Shown: positions 34,559 to 44,026, numbered from the stretch's first letter. The stretch: DNA of 64,000 nucleotides from an uncultured Lachnospiraceae bacterium (GCA_910584845.1 CAJUDH010000006.1:50820-114819); one strand, 5' to 3'. The notes: generated from the sequence alone by a model not told the origin. Numbers and translations are program-made.

Positions 34559-36220
34559 ATGCTGTTAGAGTTACATGTAAAGAACCTGGCTCTCATTGAA
34601 CGGGTGGATGTAGAGCTAGGAGAGGGCCTGAATATCCTGACCGGCGAGACCGGTGCCGGAAAATCTATTTTGATTGGTTCGGTGAATTTGGCCTTGGGCC
34701 AGAAAGCGCCAAAGGACATTATCCGCAACGGGGCAGAATATGCGTATGTGGAGCTGGTTTTTTCCGTCAGCCAGGAAAAACAAAAGGAGCTGGAGGCTTT
34801 GGACGTGTTTCCCGATGATAACGGGCTTTTGATCATTACCCGGAAAATCATGCCTACCCGCAGCGTGAGTAAAATAAATGACGAAACTGTGACCGCCGCC
34901 AAGCTGCGGCAGGTAACAGGCCTTCTGATTGACATTCATGGCCAGCACGAGCATCAGTCTCTGCTCCACGCTTCTAAACATCTGGAAATTCTGGACACCT
35001 TTGCAAAATCCCGTACCCGTTTATTAAAAGACCAGGTCGTGGACGCATACAGGCAGTACAAGGCATTAAAAGCGGAATTGGAAGAAACAGCCATAGACCT
35101 GGAGGGCCGGGGGCGGGAAATGGATTTTTTGCGGTTTGAAATAGATGAAATTGAGGCGGCCCAATTGAAAGACGGTGAGAAGGAAAGCCTGACGGAACAA
35201 TACCGCAGGCAGGCCAACGGCCGTAAAATTTTAGAAAGCCTGTCCCTGGCTTATCAGGCTGTGGAAATGGACGGGATTGGGCAGGCGCTGCGTCAGGTAA
35301 ATGAAGTGGCGGCCTACGATAGCCAGCTGAAAGGGATTTTAGACCAGCTTTATGACGCGGAATCCATCTTGAACGATATTCGCCATGCCATAGGCGTTTA
35401 TCAGGAGGAGATGGCTTTTGACGAAGAAGAACTGTTACAGGCAGAGCAGCGCCTGGATTTGATCCACCATATGGAATCCAAGTATGGCGGCACCACGGAG
35501 CAGGTCTATAAGACCCTGGAAGAGAAAAAGCAAAGGCTGGAACAATTGGAGCACTATGACGAGTACCGGGGCAAGCAGGAGGAGCGGTACAAACAGGCGT
35601 CCAAACGGTTGGAGGAATTGAGCGGGAAACTGTCGAAGGAGCGCCAGAAAGCGGCGGCAGATTTGACAGGGCAGATAAGAAAAGGGCTCACGGATTTGAA
35701 TTTTCTGGATGTGTCTTTTTCCATGGAGTTCCGGCGCCTGGACCATTACACGGCGCAAGGGTTTGACGAAGCGGAATTTATGATTTCCACCAATCCGGGG
35801 GAGCCAGGGCGCTCCCTGGGCATGGTGGCTTCCGGCGGTGAACTGTCCCGGGTCATGCTGGCCATAAAGGCGGCCCTGGCGGACAGCGATGCGGTCCCTA
35901 CGTTGATTTTTGACGAAATTGACACGGGGATCAGCGGCAGGACAGCCCAGAAAGTGTCAGAAAAGCTGGCAATTATTTCCCATAGCCACCAGGTTATCTG
36001 CATCACCCATTTGCCGCAGATTGCAGCCATGGCTGACTCCCACTATGAGATCGTCAAGTCGTCAAAGGGCAAGTCTACTACAACGAGGATACACCTGCTA
36101 GACGGGGAAACCATGGTGGATGAGTTGGCCCGGCTGTTGGGGGGCGCCGAGATTACGGACGCGGTAAGGCAGAACGCCCGGGAAATGAAAAAGCTGGCGG
36201 AAAAAGTAAAACATGGCTGA
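34559..36220 (+). CDS. recN: DNA repair protein RecN
   Basis: Encodes 553 residues. RecN is an SMC-like ATPase acting in double-strand break repair. Walker A GETGAGKSIL lies at 28-37, followed by the RecN-specific GQHEHQSLL near 128. Two long coiled-coil arms (about 150-380) lead to the signature MVASGGELSRVMLAIK near 420, Walker B PTLIFDEIDTGISG near 452 and the terminal ITHLPQIAA. RBS AAGGAGGGG is optimal. In related genomes spoIVB and spo0A follow; here they do not. Confidence 0.95.
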   Translation: MLLELHVKNLALIERVDVELGEGLNILTGETGAGKSILIGSVNLALGQKAPKDIIRNGAEYAYVELVFSVSQEKQKELEALDVFPDDNGLLIITRKIMPTRSVSKINDETVTAAKLRQVTGLLIDIHGQHEHQSLLHASKHLEILDTFAKSRTRLLKDQVVDAYRQYKALKAELEETAIDLEGRGREMDFLRFEIDEIEAAQLKDGEKESLTEQYRRQANGRKILESLSLAYQAVEMDGIGQALRQVNEVAAYDSQLKGILDQLYDAESILNDIRHAIGVYQEEMAFDEEELLQAEQRLDLIHHMESKYGGTTEQVYKTLEEKKQRLEQLEHYDEYRGKQEERYKQASKRLEELSGKLSKERQKAAADLTGQIRKGLTDLNFLDVSFSMEFRRLDHYTAQGFDEAEFMISTNPGEPGRSLGMVASGGELSRVMLAIKAALADSDAVPTLIFDEIDTGISGRTAQKVSEKLAIISHSHQVICITHLPQIAAMADSHYEIVKSSKGKSTTTRIHLLDGETMVDELARLLGGAEITDAVRQNAREMKKLAEKVKHG

Positions 36221-36239
36221 CGCCGATCCGGTTTGCTAC

Positions 36240-36268
36240 TTGTAAAACAGGTGCTTTTCTGCTATACT
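36240..36268 (+). promoter_or_regulatory. SigA-type promoter downstream of recN
   Basis: TTGTAA (36240-36245), 17-bp spacer, TATACT (36263-36268), about 87 bases before the next gene. Confidence 0.7.
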
Positions 36269-36354
36269 ATGTGAATTGATGCTGTTTATACCAGTCAAAA
36301 AAGCACGATTTCCATTTTTATCGTGTTAAAAATACTTAAAGGAGCTGTGCTTTT

Positions 36355-37212
36355 ATGGGATACTATCAGAATTCTTCTTACCACCCCAGCGGAAGGTACC
36401 GCAAAAAGCCTTCCGATGGTTTGCCACATGTATTTCTCTACTATATCTTGCCGTTTTTGGCCTTTAACGCCATTTTGTTTTTTTGTGTTACCTCCAGGCC
36501 GAAGATTACGTTAGAGGTGGAAGACACCAAAGACTACGTAGCGACCCAGGCTACCATGACCATTGAATCCTGGTTTCCCACAAAGTCCGTCGCCTTGAAT
36601 ATGGACGGGGAGATATTAGAAGCAGTCAAAGGGAAAAAGCGCACGTATGCCGTAAACATAACCAGAAACGGGGTTTTGGAAGCTACCGTGGTCAATTTAA
36701 ACGGTATGTCCACGACCATTTTCCACCATGTAAATATTTTGGATGACAATCCGCCCACCTTTGAAAACGCTACGTTAGAAGACGGCGTATTGAATTTGCG
36801 CGTTTCTGACAGCCAGTCCATGATTAACCCGGAGAGCATTTATGCTTTGGATTCCAACAATCAGATGCAGCATCCGGCATCCGTAAACCGCATGGAAAAT
36901 GCGGCGGACAACGGTGCCATTTATGAAGTGGCTTTTTCCATGGATAATCAAGGCCTCTATGTCTATATTCAGGACAAGGCCGGGAACGAGGCCCGGAAAT
37001 CTTTTACAACCCATAAAGAAGGGAACCTTGACGTTTTGGAAGTTGGGGCTGATCAAGAAGAAGGGGCAGAAACCGGCGGGGGTACGGATCCTGCAGCCAT
37101 GGGGGGCATTCCCGCGGATCAAGGTTCGGCAGGGGAAGCCGGTCCGGCGCCTTCTGATGGTGAAAGCCCTCCGGAAACGGAAGGCGGTATGCCCCAGATT
37201 GTGATTGAATAG
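36355..37212 (+). CDS. Membrane-anchored Ig-like extracytoplasmic protein, unknown
   Basis: Encodes 285 residues. A Tyr/Lys-rich cytoplasmic start is followed by one transmembrane helix (about 25-45, LPHVFLYYILPFLAFNAILF). The outer part has two or three strand-rich segments resembling bacterial Ig-like domains (residues 50-130, and 130-220 with NPPTF and DKAGNEARKSF, a pattern common at Ig-like repeat ends). The last 60 residues are Gly/Pro/Glu-rich and disordered. I do not recognise a named family. It has its own promoter and a strong terminator, so it is probably monocistronic and not part of the recN operon. Confidence 0.7.
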   Translation: MGYYQNSSYHPSGRYRKKPSDGLPHVFLYYILPFLAFNAILFFCVTSRPKITLEVEDTKDYVATQATMTIESWFPTKSVALNMDGEILEAVKGKKRTYAVNITRNGVLEATVVNLNGMSTTIFHHVNILDDNPPTFENATLEDGVLNLRVSDSQSMINPESIYALDSNNQMQHPASVNRMENAADNGAIYEVAFSMDNQGLYVYIQDKAGNEARKSFTTHKEGNLDVLEVGADQEEGAETGGGTDPAAMGGIPADQGSAGEAGPAPSDGESPPETEGGMPQIVIE

Positions 37213-37238
37213 AGGAAATCAACGGAATGTAACGATAC

Positions 37239-37292
37239 AGGCCAGGATGCCGCTTGCAGTACTTTCGCAAGCGGCATCCTGGCCTTGCTTTT
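37239..37292. terminator. Bidirectional terminator
   Basis: A 19-bp perfect stem (AGGCCAGGATGCCGCTTGC and complement) has a 9-base loop and is followed by TTGCTTTT. It separates the + strand gene from malQ on the - strand and overlaps the very end of malQ. Confidence 0.85.
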
Positions 37293-38811
37293 AAAGGGTT
37301 TCTTCTTCGTGCCTGCCACGCCCATACCAATGGGCCATCATGCGGCACTTTTTTATTAAATCATCGGTTAAATCGTCGGATTTCATCCGCCATTTCCAGT
37401 TTTTCCCTAAAGTGGAAGGCTCATTGATGCGGGCCCAGCTTCCCAGCCCCAAATAATCCTGGACCGGGATGACGGCCAGCTTGGCTACACTCCTTAGCGC
37501 CAGGCGGATAAAATCCCAATGGACCTCCCCCTGGGGCGTCCGGTGGCTACCCAGGTAGTCCAGCGCAAACTGCCGCAAAGGCTTGTCCAATTTGGCGTAC
37601 CAGCCTTGCAAAGTGTCATTGTCATGGGTGCCTGTATAGACAACGGAGTTCTCTGTATATTTATGGGTCAGATAATCGCTGTCTTGTGTATCGTCAAAGG
37701 CAAATTCCAGCACTTTCATGCCGGGATAGCCCGTATCTTTGACCAGTTTCTTTACAGACGGCGTTAGGAACCCTAAATCTTCGGCTATGATTTCCGGGTC
37801 GCCGAAGTGCTTTTTCAGTTCCAGGAAAAATCCCAGGCCGGGCCCCTTTTTCCAGCTGCCGTATTTTGCGGTCTTATGGCCGGCAGGGATGGACCAATAT
37901 TCGTCGAAGCCCCGGAAGTGGTCTACCCGTACCACGTCATAAAGCCGGAAACAGTATTCCATCCGTTTCATCCACCACGCATACCCGGTTTCCCTGTGGT
38001 AATCCCACCGGTACAGGGGGTTCCCCCACAACTGGCCGGTGGCGGAGAACGCGTCCGGCGGGCAGCCGGCCACGGCGATGGGGTGGCGGTCTTCGTCAAA
38101 CTGGAACAATTCCGGATGGGCCCAGCTGTCGGCGCTGTCAAAGGCAACGTAAATGGGGATATCCCCGATTATGCGGACCCCTTTTTTGTTGGCGTAAGCC
38201 TTTAGCCGTTTCCATTGCCCCTCAAACAGATATTGCTGGAATCCGTAAAAACAGATTTCTTCCTCCAGGCGTTTTTCATATTGCTTTAATGCCAATTCAT
38301 CCCGCAAGCGGATATCCTCGTCCCACTTTTCCCAGCTTTTTCCGGCAAAATCATTTTTAATTGCCATATAAAAACAATAATCGTACGTTTCCGGCGCCAA
38401 TGCATTTTTCAGAAAAAGGCGGATCCCGTCTTTGCCTAAGCGGCTGTTTTTATTTTGCCAACGTTGGAAAGCGGTTTTTAACAGGGGGAAGCGGTTTTGA
38501 TATATTTTTTCGTAATGGATGTTCCGCTCGTCATCCCCGAAATCCACCTCGTCGCATTCCTTTTTTGTCAATAGCCCTTTTTCGATTAATTGTTCCAAGT
38601 CAATATAATAGGGGTTGCCGGCAAATGCACTGAAGGACTGGTAAGGGGAATCCCCGTAACCTGTAGGCCCTAAGGGCAGGATCTGCCAGTATTGCTGGCC
38701 TGCTTTTGCCAGCTTGTCCACAAATTCATAAGCTTCCCTGGAAAATGCGCCGATTCCGTATTTGGACGGAAGGCTGGCCACAGGAAGAAGCATTCCACAT
38801 TCCCGTTTCAT
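37291..38811 (-). CDS. malQ: 4-alpha-glucanotransferase
   Basis: Encodes 506 residues. GH77 amylomaltase transfers maltosaccharide segments between glucans. N-terminal motifs MLLPVASLPSKYGIGAFS and WQILPLGPTGYGDSPYQSFS are typical. The catalytic residues are the nucleophile Asp in VRVDHFRGFDEYW near 292, Glu in IIAEDLGFLT near 335, and Asp in YTGTHDNDTLQGW near 385. ATG at 38811 is placed by AGGGGATT; a longer frame to 38850 lacks an RBS. No phosphorylase or maltose transporter is nearby. Confidence 0.93.
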   Translation of the reverse strand: MKRECGMLLPVASLPSKYGIGAFSREAYEFVDKLAKAGQQYWQILPLGPTGYGDSPYQSFSAFAGNPYYIDLEQLIEKGLLTKKECDEVDFGDDERNIHYEKIYQNRFPLLKTAFQRWQNKNSRLGKDGIRLFLKNALAPETYDYCFYMAIKNDFAGKSWEKWDEDIRLRDELALKQYEKRLEEEICFYGFQQYLFEGQWKRLKAYANKKGVRIIGDIPIYVAFDSADSWAHPELFQFDEDRHPIAVAGCPPDAFSATGQLWGNPLYRWDYHRETGYAWWMKRMEYCFRLYDVVRVDHFRGFDEYWSIPAGHKTAKYGSWKKGPGLGFFLELKKHFGDPEIIAEDLGFLTPSVKKLVKDTGYPGMKVLEFAFDDTQDSDYLTHKYTENSVVYTGTHDNDTLQGWYAKLDKPLRQFALDYLGSHRTPQGEVHWDFIRLALRSVAKLAVIPVQDYLGLGSWARINEPSTLGKNWKWRMKSDDLTDDLIKKCRMMAHWYGRGRHEEETL

Positions 38812-38874
38812 GAAATAATCCCCTTTCTTTACGCAGGCACGAAACCCCACCGGTTTTGCTCTTTTATGTAATCT

Positions 38875-38903
38875 ATTTTATCAATATCTGCAGGGGCTTG
38901 CAA
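38875..38903 (-). promoter_or_regulatory. SigA-type promoter for malQ
   Basis: Minus strand TTGCAA (plus 38898-38903), 17-bp spacer, TAAAAT (plus 38875-38880) preceded by TGn, an extended -10 box. Confidence 0.65.
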
Positions 38904-38994
38904 TATTTTCTTTAGAATTTTTTGCATATGCCCGCATCTTTTCCGGCATGGCAGCTTTCCTATACAGGCCAAAGGCGGTAGGGGGCGGGGCCTG

Positions 38995-40317
38995 TTATAT
39001 TTGCTGTGCCCGGGCAGCAAACCCCCGAAAGCGGGCTGTGAACACCACGGCCCGGAAAGTCCAGTCGATAAACATGCCATACCAGATACCTGCAACACCC
39101 AGATGCCAGGCTTTGACAAACAAATAGGCAAATCCAAAGCGGAAGGCCCACATGGAGAACACGGAAACTACCATGGTGAATTTGGCATCCAGGCCTGCCC
39201 TTAAAGTATTGGGGAGGGGGAAAGCCAAAGGCCATACTGCCATTGCAAGGGAATGGATGAGGATCATCCGCCGGGCAAGCCGGGAGGCCTCCTGGGAAAG
39301 GTGGTACATGCCTAAGATTCGGTGGCTGGCCAGGGCCATGGATACGCAAATCAGGAACACCAGGGCGTAGTCGACCAAAATCAATTTTTTCGTATATTGT
39401 TTTGCCTGCTCAAATTCCCCTGCGCCGACGCACCGGCCTACAATGGTAATTAAGGCCAACCCCACGGCGTTACCGGGGAGATAGTGGAGGGTGACCAGGT
39501 TAGAGGCAACAGCGAAGCTGGCGATTGCCGCCGTACCCAATGTGGAAACCAGGCTTTGGAGGGCGATTTTGCCAAATTGGAACATGCCGTTTTCCAGGCC
39601 GCTGGGCACGCCCACACCCAAAATTTTTTTAATCGTGCCCCCATGGGGGATCAGGTCATGGATACCAGATACATGGATGGGGTTGTCCGGATCCCGTACC
39701 AGTGCCATCATTAAAATAGCGGCGATGACCCGGGAGGCCAAAGTCGGTATGGCTACCCCTTCCACCCCCATATGCAGGCCATAGATGCAGATGGCATTGC
39801 CGGCCACGTTGACCCCGTTCATTACCAGGGAAACCGCCATGGATACGCGGGAGTTGCCCATGGAGCGGAACAGGGCGGCCCCGGAATTGTACAGGGCCAA
39901 AAACAGGTAGGAGAGGGCTGTGATCCGGAAATAGGAAGCCCCGTTGTCCAGGACGGCGGCTTCTGCCCGGCCGAATATTAATTTTAATAAATGCCGCCCC
40001 CCTAACAAGGCGACGGATGCAAACAAAAGGGCAAAGGCCGCGGTGATCAAGATTAACTGCCCGGCGGCGTGGCAGGCGGATCGGGACTGTTTTTTCCCCA
40101 TATACTGGGAACATACCACAGCGCCTCCCGTTGCCAGGGCCGACAAAAGCTGTATGATCAAAATACTGATGGAATCGACCAGCGCCACTCCGGAAACCGC
40201 CGCTTCCCCTACTGCCGCTACCATTACCACATCTACCATGCCTACCAACACGGCCAGGATCTGTTCCACGATCAAAGGGCCCAATAACTGGATTAAATCT
40301 TTTCTTGAAAACAACAT
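38995..40317 (-). CDS. MATE family efflux transporter
   Basis: Encodes 440 residues with about 12 hydrophobic segments. The two-fold MatE pattern is visible: LIVEQILAVLVGMVDVVMVA at residue 15, GAALFRSMGNSRVSM near 155, GVPSGLENGMFQFGKIALQ near 248, and LRAGLDAKFTMVVSVFSMW near 370. These pumps export drugs or organic cations using Na+ or H+. ATG at 40317 is preferred because GAGGTAAG lies 4-5 bases upstream; ATG 40335 adds six residues with no RBS. Substrate unknown. Confidence 0.88.
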   Translation of the reverse strand: MLFSRKDLIQLLGPLIVEQILAVLVGMVDVVMVAAVGEAAVSGVALVDSISILIIQLLSALATGGAVVCSQYMGKKQSRSACHAAGQLILITAAFALLFASVALLGGRHLLKLIFGRAEAAVLDNGASYFRITALSYLFLALYNSGAALFRSMGNSRVSMAVSLVMNGVNVAGNAICIYGLHMGVEGVAIPTLASRVIAAILMMALVRDPDNPIHVSGIHDLIPHGGTIKKILGVGVPSGLENGMFQFGKIALQSLVSTLGTAAIASFAVASNLVTLHYLPGNAVGLALITIVGRCVGAGEFEQAKQYTKKLILVDYALVFLICVSMALASHRILGMYHLSQEASRLARRMILIHSLAMAVWPLAFPLPNTLRAGLDAKFTMVVSVFSMWAFRFGFAYLFVKAWHLGVAGIWYGMFIDWTFRAVVFTARFRGFAARAQQI

Positions 40318-40385
40318 TTTTCTTACCTCGTTCATTTGATGGGAACCTATGGTTGAAATTTCCGGGGATACGGAAAACTTATCCT

Positions 40386-40414
40386 ATCATACCTACTTTA
40401 AGGCGATTTTTCAA
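40386..40414 (-). promoter_or_regulatory. SigA-type promoter for MATE gene
   Basis: Minus strand TTGAAA (plus 40409-40414), 17-bp spacer, TATGAT (plus 40386-40391). Confidence 0.65.
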
Positions 40415-40442
40415 GAAGAAATTTTTATGGAAGATTGCCGGA

Positions 40443-40471
40443 TTGAAACTGCCTTGGCAATATGCTATACT
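40443..40471 (+). promoter_or_regulatory. SigA-type promoter for ROK kinase gene
   Basis: TTGAAA (40443-40448), 17-bp spacer, TATACT (40466-40471), 31 bases before the start codon. It is divergent from the MATE promoter. Confidence 0.75.
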
Positions 40472-40502
40472 TTTTTTATCTTAACAGAGAGAGGGGATAT
40501 TT

Positions 40503-41426
40503 ATGAAGTACATGGTTTTTGACGTGGGAGGGACCGATATTAAGTATTCGGTTATGGATGAAGGGCTGAACCGGTATGCGGAAGGCACGGTGCCTACGCC
40601 CATGGAAAGCCGCCAGGCCTTCCTGCATGTTTTGCAGGAGATTTACCTTCCCCATAAAGATGAGGTGGAGGCCATTGCGGTAAGCCTGCCAGGCTTTATA
40701 GACAGCGGAAAGGGCAGGTGCAACGGTGGGGGCGCTTTGGTGTATAACCATCAGCAGGACGTGGGGCCGGAGCTGGAAAAGATATGCGGCTGCCCGGTCC
40801 ATCTGGACAATGACGGTAAGTGTGCGGCTATGGCGGAATTGTGGAAAGGTTCCCTAAAAGGATGCCAAAATGCCTGCGTGTTTTTGATCGGGACCGGGGT
40901 GGGCGGAGGCCTGGTAATCGACGGAAAGCTGGTGAAAGGCACCCATTTTACTGCCGGGGAGTTCAGTTTCCTTATGGTCAACGCCAACCAGTGGGAGGAT
41001 TTTGATTCTACTATGGCAGGCCAATGTAGCACCACCGCCCTATTGTCCCTTTACCGCAACTACAAAGGGCTGCCAAAAGGGGAAGCAGTAAACGGAAAGC
41101 AGCTTTTTGAGCGTTTCCACGAAGGGGAGGAAGAGGCCAGGAAGGCCCTGGACACGTTTTGCCATAACATAGCCATCCAGGTTTACAACCTGACTACCCT
41201 TTTGGACCTGGAAAAAGTAGCAATTGGGGGAGGGGTCAGCCGGCAGCCGGTATTGATTGAAAAGATCAGCCAATGCGTAGAGGAGATCTATGAAAATTCC
41301 CCGTGCCGGGATATGGGGGTAACCCTAAACCGTGCCCAGGTCGTCCCTTGCCATTTCAGCAGCGAGGCTAACCAGGTTGGCGCATTGTACAGCTACATGG
41401 CGGCAAAGGGGCTGGTAAACGGTTAA
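40503..41426 (+). CDS. ROK family sugar kinase
   Basis: Encodes 307 residues. The N-terminal phosphate-binding loop is FDVGGTDIKYSVMD, the sugar-binding and catalytic segment is HLDNDGKCAAMAELWKG near 101 (Asp base in LDND), and the second phosphate loop is IGTGVGGGLVIDGKLVKG near 130. The cysteine zinc motif CxCGxxGCxE of most ROK kinases and repressors is not seen, which points to the beta-glucoside kinase/ROK subgroup without zinc. There is no N-terminal helix-turn-helix, so it is an enzyme rather than a repressor. Sugar specificity is unknown. Confidence 0.88.
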   Translation: MKYMVFDVGGTDIKYSVMDEGLNRYAEGTVPTPMESRQAFLHVLQEIYLPHKDEVEAIAVSLPGFIDSGKGRCNGGGALVYNHQQDVGPELEKICGCPVHLDNDGKCAAMAELWKGSLKGCQNACVFLIGTGVGGGLVIDGKLVKGTHFTAGEFSFLMVNANQWEDFDSTMAGQCSTTALLSLYRNYKGLPKGEAVNGKQLFERFHEGEEEARKALDTFCHNIAIQVYNLTTLLDLEKVAIGGGVSRQPVLIEKISQCVEEIYENSPCRDMGVTLNRAQVVPCHFSSEANQVGALYSYMAAKGLVNG

Positions 41427-41453
41427 AAGCTGTAGCGGCGGGGGGGCCATGGG

Positions 41454-42743
41454 TTAATGGCGCATCATGTCTTCTACAAAGATACCGTACCCCCGGGTGG
41501 AATCTTGTACAAATACGTGGGTTACGGCCCCTACCAGTTTTCCGTTTTGGATAATGGGGGAGCCGCTCATCCCCTGCACGATCCCGCCCGTGAGGTGGAG
41601 CAAATCCTTGTCTACCACGCGGATTACCAGGCTTTTGTTTTCCTGGATGGGATTGTAGTCCACCCGCTGGATTTCTATTTCATAGTCCCGCAGTTCCCCG
41701 GACACATTGCTGCGGATCCAGGCAGGCCCTTTGGCCACGTCCTGGCGGTATCCGATTTCCAACGGTTCCCCGGCCAGGGCCCCTTGCAGCTTATCATTGA
41801 CTTGCCCGAAAATCCCTACTTTTGTGTTGGTGGCAATGGTGCCAAGCCGGGACCCCGGCCCATAATAGATGACCCCCGCCATAACCCCGGGGTTCCCCAC
41901 GGTGCCCTTCTCAATTCCTAAAATTTCCGTTTCGTACAAAGCGCCGTCTTCAATCTCCACAACTTCCCCCGTGTCGCTGTCGCTAATCCCGTGGCCCAGG
42001 GCACCGAAATTCCCATTGGTGTCCACATAGGTCAGCGTGCCGATACCTTGGGTATCGTCCCGAACCCAGGCCCCAAGTTTATAATTTCCGTCGTCGGCTT
42101 CCACGGGGGTCATGTGGATTTCCAATTCTTTCCCTTCCCGGCGTACCAATAAAACGGCTTCCCGGCTGCCGTTGTAGTTTAAGCTATGGATCAAGGCTTC
42201 TTTGTCCCGCAGCGGTTCTCCGTTGATGGCTTCAATGTAATCCCCAGATTCCAGCACCCCGTAAGCCGGTTCCACTTCCTGGCCGTTTTGGCAACGGATG
42301 CGGCCCGTGCCGATTACCATTACCCCTTGGGACTTTAGGTAGATTCCCACGGGTACGCCACAGGGGATTGCATAATGGGTATCTACCACGTCCAGCTGGA
42401 TTTCTTTGAAAGGAAACCGGCCAAACAGTTTCAGGCCCAGCCGGTAGCTCCCTAAATTTTTGGCATACAGGGAAAAGGCTTCGTCTCCCTTCAGGCGGAT
42501 TTCCCCGGAAGGGATATGGGATTCATTTCCCAGAAGCACCTCCTCACTGTCGCTTAAAAGCGTCACGTCAAAAGGAAGGGCAAAGGCAAAGTGTTCTTCC
42601 TCGTCTACTACCACGCTCAAGCGGCTGGGGATTTTCCGTTCTACGTAATACCAGGTGAAGCCAATGGTAAAAATCAGGCTAAGCCAAAATACCCAGATGA
42701 GGCACAGGCGGAATCCGCCGTGCCGGGTCCGTTTTCCCATCAT
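41454..42743 (-). CDS. spoIVB: SpoIVB intramembrane-signalling serine protease
   Basis: Encodes 429 residues from ATG at plus 42743 (RBS GAGGAGG; a GTG one codon earlier is possible). A transmembrane anchor (residues 12-32) is followed by a PDZ domain (about 125-215) and the S55 peptidase domain. Catalytic His251 lies in GALGHGIS, and the Ser is in GMSGSPII near 393, with GAVTHVFV after it. SpoIVB is made in the forespore and cleaves SpoIVFA to activate sigma-K. It normally follows recN and precedes spo0A; here it is inverted, 5 kb away, and spo0A is not in the window. Confidence 0.93.
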   Translation of the reverse strand: MMGKRTRHGGFRLCLIWVFWLSLIFTIGFTWYYVERKIPSRLSVVVDEEEHFAFALPFDVTLLSDSEEVLLGNESHIPSGEIRLKGDEAFSLYAKNLGSYRLGLKLFGRFPFKEIQLDVVDTHYAIPCGVPVGIYLKSQGVMVIGTGRIRCQNGQEVEPAYGVLESGDYIEAINGEPLRDKEALIHSLNYNGSREAVLLVRREGKELEIHMTPVEADDGNYKLGAWVRDDTQGIGTLTYVDTNGNFGALGHGISDSDTGEVVEIEDGALYETEILGIEKGTVGNPGVMAGVIYYGPGSRLGTIATNTKVGIFGQVNDKLQGALAGEPLEIGYRQDVAKGPAWIRSNVSGELRDYEIEIQRVDYNPIQENKSLVIRVVDKDLLHLTGGIVQGMSGSPIIQNGKLVGAVTHVFVQDSTRGYGIFVEDMMRH

Positions 42744-42887
42744 CACATATACCTCCTCTTCTTAAACCATTTCCGGCAAATATTAAATTATTCATCAAAA
42801 TTGTTTTTCTCTATCCTTGCCTGCCCGGGGTATCCGTAGCAAAGGCGGATTTTTGGATCTGGGACGTTATTCTTTTTAAACATCCTC

Positions 42888-42916
42888 TAGTATGCGAGAA
42901 AACGGAAAATTCACTC
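42888..42916 (-). promoter_or_regulatory. Candidate forespore (SigF/SigG-type) promoter for spoIVB
   Basis: Minus strand GAGTG (plus 42912-42916), 17-bp spacer, CATACTA (plus 42888-42894). The -10 fits the SigG pattern CATHHTA fully and the -35 differs at one position from GHATR. It would leave a leader of about 140 bases. The 313-base gap 42744-43056 also holds the terminator at 43019-43047 and otherwise nothing recognised. Confidence 0.35.
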
Positions 42917-43018
42917 TGTAATTTTTTTGTTTTTATGGTATAGCCCGACTAATGCATTGGCATATTTACATTTGGCGGAAAGGAAGGCGCTGGTTTCAGG
43001 CACCGGTTCCTGTGATAA

Positions 43019-43047
43019 TAAGAAAACCGCCATCCGGAAGATGGCGG
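43019..43047 (-). terminator. Terminator of ferritin-like gene
   Basis: Read on the minus strand, CCGCCATC/GATGGCGG forms an 8-bp stem with a 5-base loop, followed by TTTTCTTATT. Confidence 0.75.
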
Positions 43048-43056
43048 CCAGAAAAT

Positions 43057-43785
43057 TTATCGGCATTTTTGTTCGATATACATGGATTGTTTCAGATAAC
43101 CTAAGTTTTCCTTGAAAAAGCGGAGGAAACCATATCCGCCTGCCTCGTATACCTGGTGGAACGCGGCCCATACCGACAATGCGGTTATTTCCATAAGTAA
43201 AATCCGGCACAGGCGGCTAAGGCGGCAGGCCGGGAATTGGCCTAAGGTATAGGACTGGAAAATAATATGGGGAAGTTCGTCATGAAGCATTTGGCGGCAG
43301 ATGCTTTTGAGGGCAGGCGAGGCCGTACATTTGGATAATGCGTCATAATAGGTTAATGCAACCATTTCGGCGGTTACCAGGACCGTTACTTCACATTTCA
43401 GCCCTGCCAATTGCCTAAGCCTTCGGAAGGTCCGGTCAAGAAAGGGGTTTTTTGCCCCTTCTACATGATAAAAATCCATAAACTGCTTTAGATAGCCGGA
43501 GTGCAGGTTTTCTTCTTTGACAAACCACCCAATGGCTTCCTCATATCCGGTATGGCCGTTTTTGGCAGCCCAATTTTTTGCGGTTTTTAACAGGTGCCTG
43601 CCGTCGGAGCCCTCGCCTTTTTGGAAGGCCCGTATGGACGGGGAAATTAAGGCTTTTTCTTTTTCCGAAAGCCCCATTTCTTGAGAAAAGCCTATGGACA
43701 GCTTTTGCTTGTTGTTGTATTTAAAATACGCAGCCCAGTTTTGGTAGTTGAAATGGTTCTTTGCAGACTTGGTTATGTTAATCAT
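43057..43785 (-). CDS. Ferritin-like di-iron protein, uncharacterised
   Basis: Encodes 242 mostly helical residues with no signal peptide. Metal-ligand spacing fits the ferritin-like superfamily: EENLH near 95, a central Glu in TAEMVALTYYDAL near 140, and DELPH near 171, that is ExxH...E...ExxH. The first motif (WFVKEENLHSGYL) resembles stearoyl-ACP desaturases more than ferritins. Substrate and partner are unknown; no acyl-carrier or rubredoxin gene is adjacent. ATG at plus 43785 has AGGAGG six bases upstream; a longer frame to 43827 overlaps the RBS. Confidence 0.65.
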   Translation of the reverse strand: MINITKSAKNHFNYQNWAAYFKYNNKQKLSIGFSQEMGLSEKEKALISPSIRAFQKGEGSDGRHLLKTAKNWAAKNGHTGYEEAIGWFVKEENLHSGYLKQFMDFYHVEGAKNPFLDRTFRRLRQLAGLKCEVTVLVTAEMVALTYYDALSKCTASPALKSICRQMLHDELPHIIFQSYTLGQFPACRLSRLCRILLMEITALSVWAAFHQVYEAGGYGFLRFFKENLGYLKQSMYIEQKCR

Positions 43786-44026
43786 GGTTGTCCTCCTTTG
43801 CGGTAAGCGGGTTGTTGGCCGGGCCATTTTGTGTGCGGGACACCCTTAATCATACCATAGGAAACGGAAAATGGCAATAAAAGGAAAGGATGCACCGGGG
43901 CCGGCATTTTTGTAAAACGGGAAGATCGGAATTTGCTCTTTTCAGAAGCCGGCATATATGGTATGATAGAAGGCGAGAACCGAAATGACGGACATGTATA
44001 GGCTTGGAAAAGCAGAGGGAATCATT

